Positions 1 through 5,423 of a stretch of DNA of 36,124 nt are shown here, piece after piece. Source of the DNA: Pseudomonadota bacterium (GTDB lineage Bacteria; Pseudomonadota; Gammaproteobacteria; Xanthomonadales; Xanthomonadaceae); contig JAEWZE010000250.1 in NCBI GenBank assembly GCA_023395465.1, positions 1 through 36,124 of the forward strand. The letters run 5' to 3'. The notes below the pieces were generated by a model. That model worked only from the letters and a program-made list of their open reading frames with translations. It did not search any database and had not been told where the DNA came from. The first letter of the stretch is position 1, and the number at the start of each line of letters is the position of its first letter. Made by a program: the position numbers and the translations under genes.

Positions 1-491
1 GGCCGGCCCCACGCGCGCGCGGGCCGGCCGCAGGTGAAGCGCACTTCCTTGCTCTCGCCAGGCTCGCGCACGGCGTGGCCCTTGCGCACCAGGGAGGCGA
101 GCATGGCCGAGACGACGCGGATGTTGCGGTGGGGCAGCACGGCGTCCAGCACCTCGCGGGACGTGACCGGGCGTGCCACGCTGGCCATCCACTCGCGGAT
201 GCGGGCGGACGCCGTGGGCGCGCGGGCGTCGTCGTTGGCGGCCGGCTGCGTGGCGATCGCCGCGGCCACGGCGTCGGGGTGGGCGAAGTGCGGGCGGCCC
301 TGGCGGTAGATGCGCAGCAGGTGGCCCGCCTTCACCAGGGTGTTGAGCGAGCCGAGCATGTTTTCGATCTGCGTGTGCGGCTCGATCGCGTCGACCAGCT
401 CGCGGGCCGTGCAGGCCTTGGGCTGGCTGCGCAGGTATTCGCGCACGCGCTCGGCGCGGCCGGTGCGGGCGGTGGCGTGGCTGGCGGCCAT
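1..491 (-). CDS. Tandem winged-helix-like protein (partial, runs off left edge)
   Basis: The reading frame stays open from the ATG at 491 to the window edge, so the C-terminus is missing; about 163 codons are visible. The visible protein holds two similar units. Residues about 8-60 contain REYLRSQPKACTARELVDAI, and residues about 90-150 contain REWMASVARPVTSREVLDAV; both end in a LVKAGHLLR / LVRKGHAVR-like strand. Helix, helix, recognition helix and wing in that order resembles a winged-helix DNA-binding fold, duplicated. The start codon overlaps the upstream stop by one base (TGATG), which points to translational coupling. It is the most distal gene seen in the leftward early operon. I do not recognise a named family; a DNA-binding or regulatory role is inferred only from the fold-like pattern. 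Confidence 0.7.
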   Translation of the reverse strand, partial: MAASHATARTGRAERVREYLRSQPKACTARELVDAIEPHTQIENMLGSLNTLVKAGHLLRIYRQGRPHFAHPDAVAAAIATQPAANDDARAPTASARIREWMASVARPVTSREVLDAVLPHRNIRVVSAMLASLVRKGHAVREPGESKEVRFTCGRPARAWGR

Positions 492-799
492 CACCGCGTG
501 CCCTCGTTGGCGGCGTCCAGCAGCTCGCGCGCCAGCGCCGCGCCTTCGTCGGTGAGCGTGAGGCTGCTGGGGCAGAACTCGTCGTCCAGCTGCACCAGGT
601 CGGCGCGCTGCAGGCGCAGGGCCATGCGCTTGGTGACGTTGTGCGCCTGCACGGTGCCGGTGGTGGCGGCCCGCGGTGGCGGGGCCACGAAGCCGCTGCC
701 GAAGCGGCGTAGGGTGTGCCCCGGCGCACCGTAGGCGGTCAGCAGGGCGCTGCGCTCCAGGGGCGTGACGTGGGCGGTGCCGGCGGTGGATGCGGACAC
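491..799 (-). CDS. Small winged-helix-like early protein, unknown function
   Basis: This 102-residue protein starts at a GTG at 799 preceded by an AAAGGA ribosome site. Its C-terminal half (RLQRADLVQLDDEF followed by SSLTLTDEGAALARELL) has the wing-then-helix pattern of MarR-type or other winged-helix proteins. The middle is Pro/Ala-rich (about residues 38-48). It lies in the leftward operon; the stop codon shares one base with the start of the next gene. No family is recognised; a DNA-binding role is a weak inference. Codon choice and GC content match its neighbours, and the coding strand agrees with the whole operon. Confidence 0.65.
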   Translation of the reverse strand: MSASTAGTAHVTPLERSALLTAYGAPGHTLRRFGSGFVAPPPRAATTGTVQAHNVTKRMALRLQRADLVQLDDEFCPSSLTLTDEGAALARELLDAANEGTR

Positions 800-844
800 G
801 GTGGGTTCCTTTGCCGGCCTGGGCCGGCGTTGTGGTGTTCGGGG

Positions 845-991
845 TCAGGCCGCGCGCAGCGCGATCAGCGCGGCGGTAGTGGCCAGCGGCAGGGCGACGA
901 TGAGCACGGCGCGCCAGTGGCGGCGGCGGGTGCGGTGGAAGCGGCCGGCCTGCGCGCTGGTGGCTTGGATGTGGTGGAGCAGGGTCTGCAC
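845..991 (-). CDS. Small single-pass membrane protein (48 aa)
   Basis: The GTG at 991 lies two bases after the stop codon of the clamp-like gene, and a GAG-rich stretch within that gene's end serves as ribosome site. The translation begins VQTLLHHIQATSAQAGRF, continues with an Arg/His-rich cytoplasmic-looking segment (HRTRRRHW), then has one hydrophobic helix (AVLIVALPLATTAALIAL) and ends RAA. The basic segment before the helix predicts N-terminus inside by the positive-inside rule. Function unknown. It could be a small early membrane effector or merely an accessory protein. Support comes from its fit between neighbours and from its amphipathic layout. Confidence 0.55.
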   Translation of the reverse strand: MQTLLHHIQATSAQAGRFHRTRRRHWRAVLIVALPLATTAALIALRAA

Positions 992-993
992 GG

Positions 994-1689
994 TCAGGCT
1001 CTCGCGGCTTGCCGCGCAGCGTCGGCAGGAGCATCGTCATTCGCTGCTTCCGGCTTACTCACGGTGAGGAAGTCCGAGGGCAGCCGCTCCGCCAGCGGGG
1101 TATCGGAGAGGGCATGTCCGCGCATGGGCATCACCAGGCCGAAGGTGCGTTCGCCTAGCAGAAACAGGCCTTTCCCGTTGCCCGGGTGCGTGAAGAATTG
1201 CGCACCCGCTGAATAGCGGGCTTTCGGCGCCTCAGCACCAGCAATTCTTCCGAGAAGTGCGGGATTGAAGGTGTTGGCCAGGCCGGGCTGGTACTCGGAG
1301 ACGTCGCCGATCAGCTCTTCGAGGTTGATGGAGCTTTGCGGCGAAGGCGCTTCGGCTGGGGCGATCCACAGCGACTTGGCCTTGTCGTCGGTCAGCCACT
1401 CGGTGCCGTCTTCGCGCGCAAGCACGTGACCGCCCTTCTTCAGCAGTGCACGCTGTGATCGGCCGCATGAGAGCAGCCTGCGCGTCGCGCAGAAGGCGTC
1501 CGGATCGTGGCGCACGACGATGGCCTGGCCATCCGTTGCCCAGACTCGCGCACCGCCGGCTTTCATGGGTTCGGCGCAAACGAAGTTCATGTAGTAGCGG
1601 ATGTCGGCGCGCGCCGGGAGAAAGGCGAGGACGGCGAGGACAGCGTCAGCGCTCACCTTGAAGACGGCAGTTGCAGGATCAAGTCGCAT
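994..1689 (-). CDS. DNA polymerase III beta sliding-clamp-like protein (two-domain)
   Basis: This 231-residue protein resembles the C-terminal two thirds of the bacterial beta clamp. Residues 31-40 (RYYMNFVCAE) followed by WATDGQAIVV at 50-59 match the clamp pattern RYYLNGVLxE...ATDGHRLAV of domain II. FNPALLGRIAG at 141-151 resembles the start of domain III, and VMPMR at 186-190 matches the conserved clamp C-terminal motif VMPMRL, which forms part of the partner-binding pocket. A normal beta clamp is about 366 residues with three domains; this one lacks an equivalent of domain I and has about 40 extra residues after VMPMR. It sits mid-way in the leftward early operon. Known family role: processivity factor bound by polymerases. 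The role here (replacement clamp, host-clamp decoy or replication switch) is inference. Confidence 0.7.
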   Translation of the reverse strand: MRLDPATAVFKVSADAVLAVLAFLPARADIRYYMNFVCAEPMKAGGARVWATDGQAIVVRHDPDAFCATRRLLSCGRSQRALLKKGGHVLAREDGTEWLTDDKAKSLWIAPAEAPSPQSSINLEELIGDVSEYQPGLANTFNPALLGRIAGAEAPKARYSAGAQFFTHPGNGKGLFLLGERTFGLVMPMRGHALSDTPLAERLPSDFLTVSKPEAANDDAPADAARQAARA

Positions 1690-1691
1690 GG

Positions 1692-1844
1692 TCAGGCTCC
1701 GATGAGGTAGGCACGCACGGCGTGTGCGCCGAGCACCCAGCCAGCGATGGCGCCGACGACGATGAAGGTGCGCAGGGCGCGCTCGGCGATGTCGCGCAGG
1801 CTGCGGAACTGCGGGAGGTCGGGGTTGCGTCGACGATCAGCCAC
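1692..1844 (-). CDS. Small single-pass membrane protein (50 aa)
   Basis: The GTG at 1844 has a strong AGGAGG ribosome site eight bases upstream and overlaps the end of the previous gene by eight bases. The protein starts VADRRRNPDLPQFRSLRD, a basic N-terminal tail. A hydrophobic helix follows (TFIVVGAIAGWVLGAH), then a short tail ending AYLIGA. The basic tail predicts N-in topology. The stop lies two bases before the ATG of the clamp-like gene, so the two are probably coupled. No family recognised. It is one of three small membrane proteins in this operon. Confidence 0.6.
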   Translation of the reverse strand: MADRRRNPDLPQFRSLRDIAERALRTFIVVGAIAGWVLGAHAVRAYLIGA

Positions 1845-2148
1845 GGAGGTTCGCCTCCTGCGCTTCCTGTTGGCGGGTGAGCGGGTAGAGCGTCGACTCG
1901 CTACGCACGTCGGCGTTGCCGTGCTGGATCTCGGGCATGCCGGTGAGCTGGGAGAGGCGCTCGCGCAGGCGGAAGCGAAGTTCGTCTATGTGCCGCCGGC
2001 GATCGCCAAGCACGATGAGCATGCGGGCCTGCGAACCGTTCTGGCTCTCCTTGGCCACCAGGTTGCCCGTGTGGTTGTCGGCGTTGCCAAGGGCGTGCAT
2101 GGCCTCGCAAAGCAACACCAGGTCTTCGACGTTGAGTTGCTGGATCAC
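1837..2148 (-). CDS. Early protein of unknown function (103 aa)
   Basis: The chosen start is the GTG at 2148, which overlaps the upstream stop as GTGA. The product begins VIQQLNVEDLVLLCEAMHAL and is rich in helix formers, with a charged helix DRRRHIDELRFRLRERLSQL near residues 53-72. No catalytic motif is visible and I do not recognise the family. It is soluble by composition. The overlaps with both neighbours place it in the middle of one translationally coupled early operon. Confidence 0.6.
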   Translation of the reverse strand: MIQQLNVEDLVLLCEAMHALGNADNHTGNLVAKESQNGSQARMLIVLGDRRRHIDELRFRLRERLSQLTGMPEIQHGNADVRSESTLYPLTRQQEAQEANLRG

Positions 2149-2357
2149 GAGGCACCCCCCGGCGCGCTGTACGCGCTCACCTGGCGCCGCAGGCGCTCGG
2201 TGTAGAGGTCGGCCAGCTTGCCGCCGTGCACGTGGCGCTCGATGGCGTCGGCCACCATGCGGCGCACCACGGCCTCGCGCGGCTCGGGCATGCCCAGGCG
2301 CGCGGACTGGTCGACGGCGTTGCGCACGCGGCCCAGGTCGATCACCACGCCGTTCAT
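2145..2357 (-). CDS. Small early protein of unknown function (70 aa)
   Basis: The protein starts MNGVVIDLGRVRNAVDQSAR at an ATG at 2357 that overlaps the preceding stop by four bases (ATGA). It is mostly helical by composition, with many Arg and Glu residues in the second half (REAVVRRMVADAIERHVHGG). No signal peptide, membrane helix or known motif is visible. It may bind nucleic acid or a protein partner, but nothing in the sequence decides this. Confidence 0.6.
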   Translation of the reverse strand: MNGVVIDLGRVRNAVDQSARLGMPEPREAVVRRMVADAIERHVHGGKLADLYTERLRRQVSAYSAPGGAS

Positions 2358-2731
2358 GCCTGCGCCCTCTGGAAGCGGACGTCAGGCAGCTCAGCAGAGA
2401 TGCGCTCGTACGCGTTGGAGTACTCCACGCGCGGGCGGCTGGCCAGCCAGGCCTCCACGGTGGCGGCGGTGGCGTCGTCGATGTCGATGGCGGCGCCGGC
2501 CAGCCACAGCACCGGCGGCGCGTGCTTGTGCGTGCGCGCATCGACGTACACCCGCGTCCAGATGTCGCCGCCGGCGAAGAATGCCGCGGTGCGGTCGATC
2601 AGGCTGGCGCCCGGGTCGGCCTTGCCTTCCGGCACGTACAGCGTGGCGCAGACGTGGCCGTCGGGGTGGTGGCGCAGCTCGAGCGTCAGGCCCGCCGCGG
2701 TGGGCACGCTCAGGGTCTGGCCCGCGCTCAT
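2354..2731 (-). CDS. Early protein of unknown function (125 aa)
   Basis: The protein starts MSAGQTLSVPTAAGLTLELR at an ATG at 2731, overlapping the previous gene by four bases. The N-terminal 80 residues alternate hydrophobic and polar residues in short strands (LTLELRHHPDGHVCATLYV), suggesting a beta-rich fold. The C-terminal part is helical (DATAATVEAWLASRP). No catalytic signature is recognised. It is well embedded in the operon, with overlaps at both ends, so it is very probably a real gene. Confidence 0.65.
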   Translation of the reverse strand: MSAGQTLSVPTAAGLTLELRHHPDGHVCATLYVPEGKADPGASLIDRTAAFFAGGDIWTRVYVDARTHKHAPPVLWLAGAAIDIDDATAATVEAWLASRPRVEYSNAYERISAELPDVRFQRAQA

Positions 2732-2979
2732 CGGGGGCCCCCGCGCATCTGCGCGCGACGCGTGCCGCTGCCTTCGTCGTTGGCCACGCTGGCGCGGGCG
2801 CAGCCGTCAGACACACGGACGGCGGATACGCGGGCGCGGGTGAGCTCGGCCTCGGCGCGCAGCCTGCGCTCGGCGGCCTGGGCGCCGTAGTGGATCAGGC
2901 CCGCGGCGGCCACGGCGCCAGCGCAGAAGCCGGTGATGTTGCCCAGGACGAAGCCCGGGTCGAACAGCAGGAAGTCCAT
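2728..2979 (-). CDS. First gene of leftward early operon; membrane-associated small protein
   Basis: The ATG at 2979 follows a good GAAGGAGG ribosome site. The 83-residue product starts MDFLLFDPGFVLGNITGFCA and has one moderately hydrophobic segment at about residues 11-32 (GFCAGAVAAAGLIHYGAQAA). A charged helix and an Arg-rich tail follow. This suggests a membrane-anchored protein with a cytoplasmic tail. It is the first gene after the PL promoter and operators, so it should be made first on induction. Function unknown. Confidence 0.65.
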   Translation of the reverse strand: MDFLLFDPGFVLGNITGFCAGAVAAAGLIHYGAQAAERRLRAEAELTRARVSAVRVSDGCARASVANDEGSGTRRAQMRGGPR

Positions 2980-3111
2980 GTCGCCTCCTTCGGGTGGAAG
3001 AAGGCGGCCGGCAGGTCACTGGGAGGGGAGGCCCATTCAGCTGGTCAGGGGAGGACCGGCTGGCGACCTGCCGGTCGCCCGTCCCAGGCCTGGATGGCTG
3101 GGACGGGCGTA

Positions 3112-3140
3112 TATTTAGCCCACGGCTAAACGTTAGTCAA
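3112..3140 (-). promoter_or_regulatory. Leftward early promoter PL
   Basis: On the minus strand, TTGACT (3140-3135) and TAAATA (3117-3112) are separated by 17 bases, a near-consensus sigma-70 promoter. It points at the ATG at 2979, leaving a leader of roughly 125 bases. One operator overlaps the -10/spacer and a second touches the -35, so repressor binding should block it. Confidence 0.8.
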
Positions 3141-3155
3141 TAGCCCGCAGCTAAA
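3114..3155. promoter_or_regulatory. Left operators OL1 and OL2
   Basis: OL1 (3114-3130) is a perfect dyad TTTAGCC-CAC-GGCTAAA. OL2 (3139-3155) is an imperfect copy, AATAGCC-CGC-AGCTAAA. Their centres (3122 and 3147) are 25 bp apart, the same spacing as at the right operators. OL2 also contains the stop codon of the lipoprotein gene at 3151-3153. They are inferred to be bound by the HTH repressor encoded at 3900-4433 and by the Cro-like protein. Confidence 0.85.
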
Positions 3156-3579
3156 TTCTTTCGCAGGGGAACCCTTCTGCTGGGCAGCGGAGGTCGGCTA
3201 CCGGCTCGCCGGGTCGTTGCAGGGTCGACTCGCCCGTGCGGAAGCGGAGGCGGTGGGTCGCGTTCTTGCAGTACGCGAACAGGCGCAGCTCGTCGCTCGT
3301 TGATCCGTCGATCGCAACGTCGACGGTATCGACGAAATCGCAGTCAGGGTGAGCAGCAACACGCAGGGCGAAGGCTTCGCGGGCGCGCTGGATGCGCGCG
3401 GCTGGATCCGGGTCGTCCGCCAGGAGTTTGAAGAGGTTCGGATAGTTCTGGCGGTCGTAGGGTTCGTATGCATCCGGCGTAATTGCTGCGGGCTCCTTCG
3501 GAGCCGTCGCAGCAAGGTCGGGCGCGGCAGGGTTGCACCCAGCCAGGGCAAGTAGCACGAGCGCCGCGGACTTACGCAT
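3151..3579 (-). CDS. Prophage-encoded lipoprotein in the repressor operon
   Basis: The start chosen is the ATG at 3579, giving MRKSAALVLLALAGCNPAAP: a short basic start, a hydrophobic stretch and an LAGC lipobox with the lipidated Cys at residue 15. The mature part, about 128 residues, is acidic and has four further Cys residues (DCDFVD, FAYCKN, LRCPAE, FPCERI), which may form disulfides in the periplasm. The start overlaps the preceding gene by eight bases, so it is co-expressed with the repressor in the lysogen. No family recognised. By position it could act in superinfection exclusion or host surface change; that is inference. Confidence 0.7.
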   Translation of the reverse strand: MRKSAALVLLALAGCNPAAPDLAATAPKEPAAITPDAYEPYDRQNYPNLFKLLADDPDPAARIQRAREAFALRVAAHPDCDFVDTVDVAIDGSTSDELRLFAYCKNATHRLRFRTGESTLQRPGEPVADLRCPAEGFPCERI

Positions 3580-3952
3580 GATCGAGGTCTCCGAAGCGAG
3601 CAAGTTTCTGGCTGGTGTCGGTGATCAGGCCTGCGTCTTCGAACGGTACCTGGTCGTGGATGCACTCGCGTGCCGTCTCCATCTTGCGCAGCGTCGCGGC
3701 CAACCGTTCGTCGGCCAGGCAGTCCAGCCCGGGTGTGTCGAAAGTCTCCTGCTCAAGCAGCCAGTGCAGCTGGTAGCTGCGAGCCAGGAACCGAATCCGG
3801 CGCAGGCAGCTCTCGCGCGTGATGCTGTCGAAGATGGTGGGCTTGGGCGCCTCGATCAGGCGCAGCTTCACCGGTGCGGGGCGAACGCCCTTTACCGTGT
3901 CAGCTAGTACCCGTGCGAGATCGTCGATTTCCGTCCTGCGGCTCTGCGGCAT
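3572..3952 (-). CDS. Unknown protein co-transcribed with repressor (126 aa)
   Basis: The ATG at 3952 has a purine-rich AAGGGGGG ribosome site and gives MPQSRRTEIDDLARVLADTV. The product is helical and rich in Leu, Arg and Glu, with no signal peptide or membrane helix. Its first 53 bases overlap the end of the repressor gene in another frame, and its last eight bases overlap the lipoprotein gene. It therefore belongs to the lysogenic operon. The family is not recognised. Confidence 0.6.
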   Translation of the reverse strand: MPQSRRTEIDDLARVLADTVKGVRPAPVKLRLIEAPKPTIFDSITRESCLRRIRFLARSYQLHWLLEQETFDTPGLDCLADERLAATLRKMETARECIHDQVPFEDAGLITDTSQKLARFGDLDHA

Positions 3953-4433
3953 TCCATCCCCCCTTGAGGCGTTCCAGTCGTGGCTTGAACTCCAGCAGGT
4001 TGTCCGCGGTGACGGTTCGTTCATTCCTCTCGGTGAGGAAGTCGTAGGCGATCGCGAGCGGGTAACCGTTCTCTTCCTGGTCGATCTCCAATCCCATGTT
4101 CAGGAAGGAAAGGCGGATGAGCCGGAGTGCGGCCGCGATCGTCTCAGGGTCGATTCGCAGGGGGCGAGACCCGTAGGCCGGGGGTGGATTCTCGCCGAGG
4201 CCGTTGCGGGTGACCTGGAGCTGGTCCATCCAGCCGTGCGTCAGATGCCGCTCAACCTCGATCTTGCGGGCGACTTCATCGCCCATCTTCTTGCCGGCCA
4301 CCAGCTGGGACAGGTAGCTGGCGCTCATTCCCAAGGCTGAGGCGATGTCCTTCTGCAGCCACCGGGGGTTCCGCGCGCGGATCTCTTCGATCAGGCGCCT
4401 GAGGTTTTCGTGGCGGATGGCAGTGACGTCCAT
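3900..4433 (-). CDS. Prophage repressor (CI-type HTH protein, no visible S24 peptidase)
   Basis: Starting at the ATG at 4433, the 177-residue protein begins MDVTAIRHENLRRLIEEI. It has a Cro/CI-type helix-turn-helix at about residues 27-49 (QKDIASALGMSASYLSQLV). A longer frame upstream would run through the operators and is unlikely. The C-terminal half (about 70-177) has no Ser/Lys dyad or cleavage-site pattern of the LexA/CI S24 peptidases. Induction by RecA-stimulated self-cleavage is therefore not supported. It heads a leftward operon with two further genes. Three operator copies lie just upstream at 4442-4508, which suggests autoregulation. No strong ribosome site is visible. Confidence 0.85.
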   Translation of the reverse strand: MDVTAIRHENLRRLIEEIRARNPRWLQKDIASALGMSASYLSQLVAGKKMGDEVARKIEVERHLTHGWMDQLQVTRNGLGENPPPAYGSRPLRIDPETIAAALRLIRLSFLNMGLEIDQEENGYPLAIAYDFLTERNERTVTADNLLEFKPRLERLKGGWNAAEPQDGNRRSRTGTS

Positions 4434-4441
4434 GCGCGCAG

Positions 4442-4508
4442 CGTAGCCCCCGGCTAAATTCAATGGTTTAGCTGTCAGCTTGACATTCCGGTTTAGCCCG
4501 TGGCTAAA
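4442..4508. promoter_or_regulatory. Right operators, three phased copies
   Basis: Three dyads of the type TTTAGCC-N3-GGCTAAA lie here: 4442-4458 (CGTAGCC-CCC-GGCTAAA), 4467-4483 (TTTAGCT-GTC-AGCTTGA, degenerate) and 4492-4508 (TTTAGCC-CGT-GGCTAAA, perfect). Their centres are at 4450, 4475 and 4500, exactly 25 bp apart. The copy at 4492-4508 covers the PR -10 region and the middle copy touches its -35. The copy at 4442-4458 is nearest the repressor gene. This is a lambda-like OR layout. Confidence 0.85.
4480..4508 (+). promoter_or_regulatory. Rightward early promoter PR
   Basis: TTGACA at 4480-4485 is a consensus -35. Seventeen bases on, GCTAAA (4503-4508), or CTAAAT one base later, is a weak -10 that is part of the perfect operator. 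Transcription would start near 4515, giving almost no leader before the Cro-like ATG at 4519. This fits the absence of a ribosome site there. Confidence 0.65.
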
Positions 4509-4518
4509 TCTACCGCCA

Positions 4519-4833
4519 ATGGACCTCATGACCTTCATTTCGGACCCCGGCCGCAAAGCAGCACTGGCCACGCGCACGGGGGCGTCACCGGCTTATCTCT
4601 GGCAGATCGCCACTGGCTGGACCCCGAAGGGTGGGAAGCCCAAGCGCGCCAGCATCGATCTCGCCTTGGCGATCGAGCGGGAGAGCAATGAGATCGGTCC
4701 CGAGGCCGTGCCGTGGCGCTCCCTGTTGCCGGAAGTGTGGGTAGCGATGGAGCAGCTGGGCACCGTGCCCGGCGCCGCCAACGACGCCGCCGCCCCAGCC
4801 GAGGGCGAGAGCCCGGTCGAGGGGGCGAACTGA
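4519..4833 (+). CDS. Cro/YdaS-like HTH regulator
   Basis: This 104-residue protein starts MDLMTFISDPGRKAALATRT and carries a helix-turn-helix at about residues 13-33 (KAALATRTGASPAYLWQIAT). The following segment, AIERESNEIGPEAVPWRSL, matches the pattern of YdaS/Cro-type proteins (AIERATGGxVTxEELRP). The C-terminal 30 residues are Ala/Pro/Glu-rich and probably disordered. It is the first gene of the rightward early operon and lies opposite the repressor. Its likely role is to bind the same operators and favour lytic growth. The ATG at 4528 is an alternative start. Confidence 0.8.
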   Translation: MDLMTFISDPGRKAALATRTGASPAYLWQIATGWTPKGGKPKRASIDLALAIERESNEIGPEAVPWRSLLPEVWVAMEQLGTVPGAANDAAAPAEGESPVEGAN

Positions 4834-4834
4834 C

Positions 4835-5026
4835 GTGGGCGCCACAGGGGGCATCGTGAAGAACACCGCCAGCGGCTGGCCCGCGCCCGTGGTCGTCGAC
4901 CAGGCGCGTAGGCAGGAGAGGGCGGGTATCGGCATGTCGGTGTGCATGCCCTTTTTTTTGCCACAGGGAGGCTGTCCGACGCCGTACGACGTCGTCGGGA
5001 CCGCTCGGACAGGTGCGTATGACTGA
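4835..5026 (+). CDS. Possible small protein between cro and cII (63 aa), doubtful
   Basis: A GTG at 4835, one base after the Cro-like stop and preceded by a GAGGGGG stretch, opens a frame that ends eight bases into the CII-like gene. The product MGATGGIVKNTASGWPAPVV shows no known family. The frame runs across the terminator hairpin at 4931-4959 and the inverted repeat at 4972-5012, so its composition may simply reflect RNA structures. Good coupling signals at both ends are the only support. Confidence 0.3.
   Translation: MGATGGIVKNTASGWPAPVVVDQARRQERAGIGMSVCMPFFLPQGGCPTPYDVVGTARTGAYD
4931..4959 (+). terminator. tR1-like intrinsic terminator between cro and cII
   Basis: GGCATG (4931-4936) pairs with CATGCC (4945-4950) across an eight-base loop, followed after one C by eight T residues (4952-4959). 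The stem is short, so it may be leaky or conditional. Position after the Cro-like gene matches lambda tR1, where an antiterminator lets transcription go on to replication genes. Confidence 0.6.
4972..5012 (+). promoter_or_regulatory. Inverted repeat that covers the CII ribosome site
   Basis: CTGTCCGA (4972-4979) and TCGGACAG (5005-5012) form a perfect 8-bp stem. The 3' arm includes the ACAGG that serves as ribosome site for the ATG at 5019. The loop can pair further (ACGACGTCGT region). If the RNA folds, translation of the CII-like gene would be restrained; on DNA it could equally be a protein-binding dyad. Confidence 0.5.
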
Positions 5027-5423
5027 GCAAATTCCGATGTTCCTCGAAGATCTCAACGACGCCATTCGCGACACGATCAAGGCGTTGGGCGGATACAAGC
5101 AGGTGGGGAACGAGTTGCGGCCGGAGCTGGGTGTCGAGGCCGCGGGGCGTTGGCTTTCCGACTGCTGCAACCCGGATCGCCGGGACAAGCTGTCACCGGA
5201 GCAGGTGGCCTTCATCCGCCGGCGCGCACGCCAGCAAGGCGTGCACATCCTGGCCAGCTTCGAGGCAAAGGACGCCGGCTACGCGCCGCCGAAGCCGATC
5301 GAGCCGGAAGACGAGCGGGCCGAGCTGCTGCGCACGTTCAACCTGCGGGCCGCCGAGATGATGACCCTGACGCGCCAGCTGGCTGCGGCGGGAGTACTGC
5401 CCACGGTGGCCAACGATGCCTGA
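5019..5423 (+). CDS. Phage regulatory protein, CII family
   Basis: This protein of about 134 residues begins MTEQIPMFLEDLNDAIRDTI. It matches the CII-type phage regulatory family (often described as Phage_CP76): LGGYKQVGNELRPELGVEAA, then WLSDCCNPDRRDKLSPEQVA, then FIRRRARQQGVHILASFEAK. The first half reads like an HTH in which the product selects and stacks helices on DNA. The ATG at 5019 is preferred over the GTG at 5013 because of ACAGG six bases upstream. It follows the Cro-like gene and terminator, as in lambdoid switch regions. Likely role: transcription control in the lysis-lysogeny choice and of early rightward genes. Confidence 0.8.
   Translation: MTEQIPMFLEDLNDAIRDTIKALGGYKQVGNELRPELGVEAAGRWLSDCCNPDRRDKLSPEQVAFIRRRARQQGVHILASFEAKDAGYAPPKPIEPEDERAELLRTFNLRAAEMMTLTRQLAAAGVLPTVANDA

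Noticed and set aside
1..29. Two GGCCGGCC palindromes at the left edge
   Set aside because: They lie within the coding frame of the partial winged-helix gene and are expected in such GC-rich sequence.
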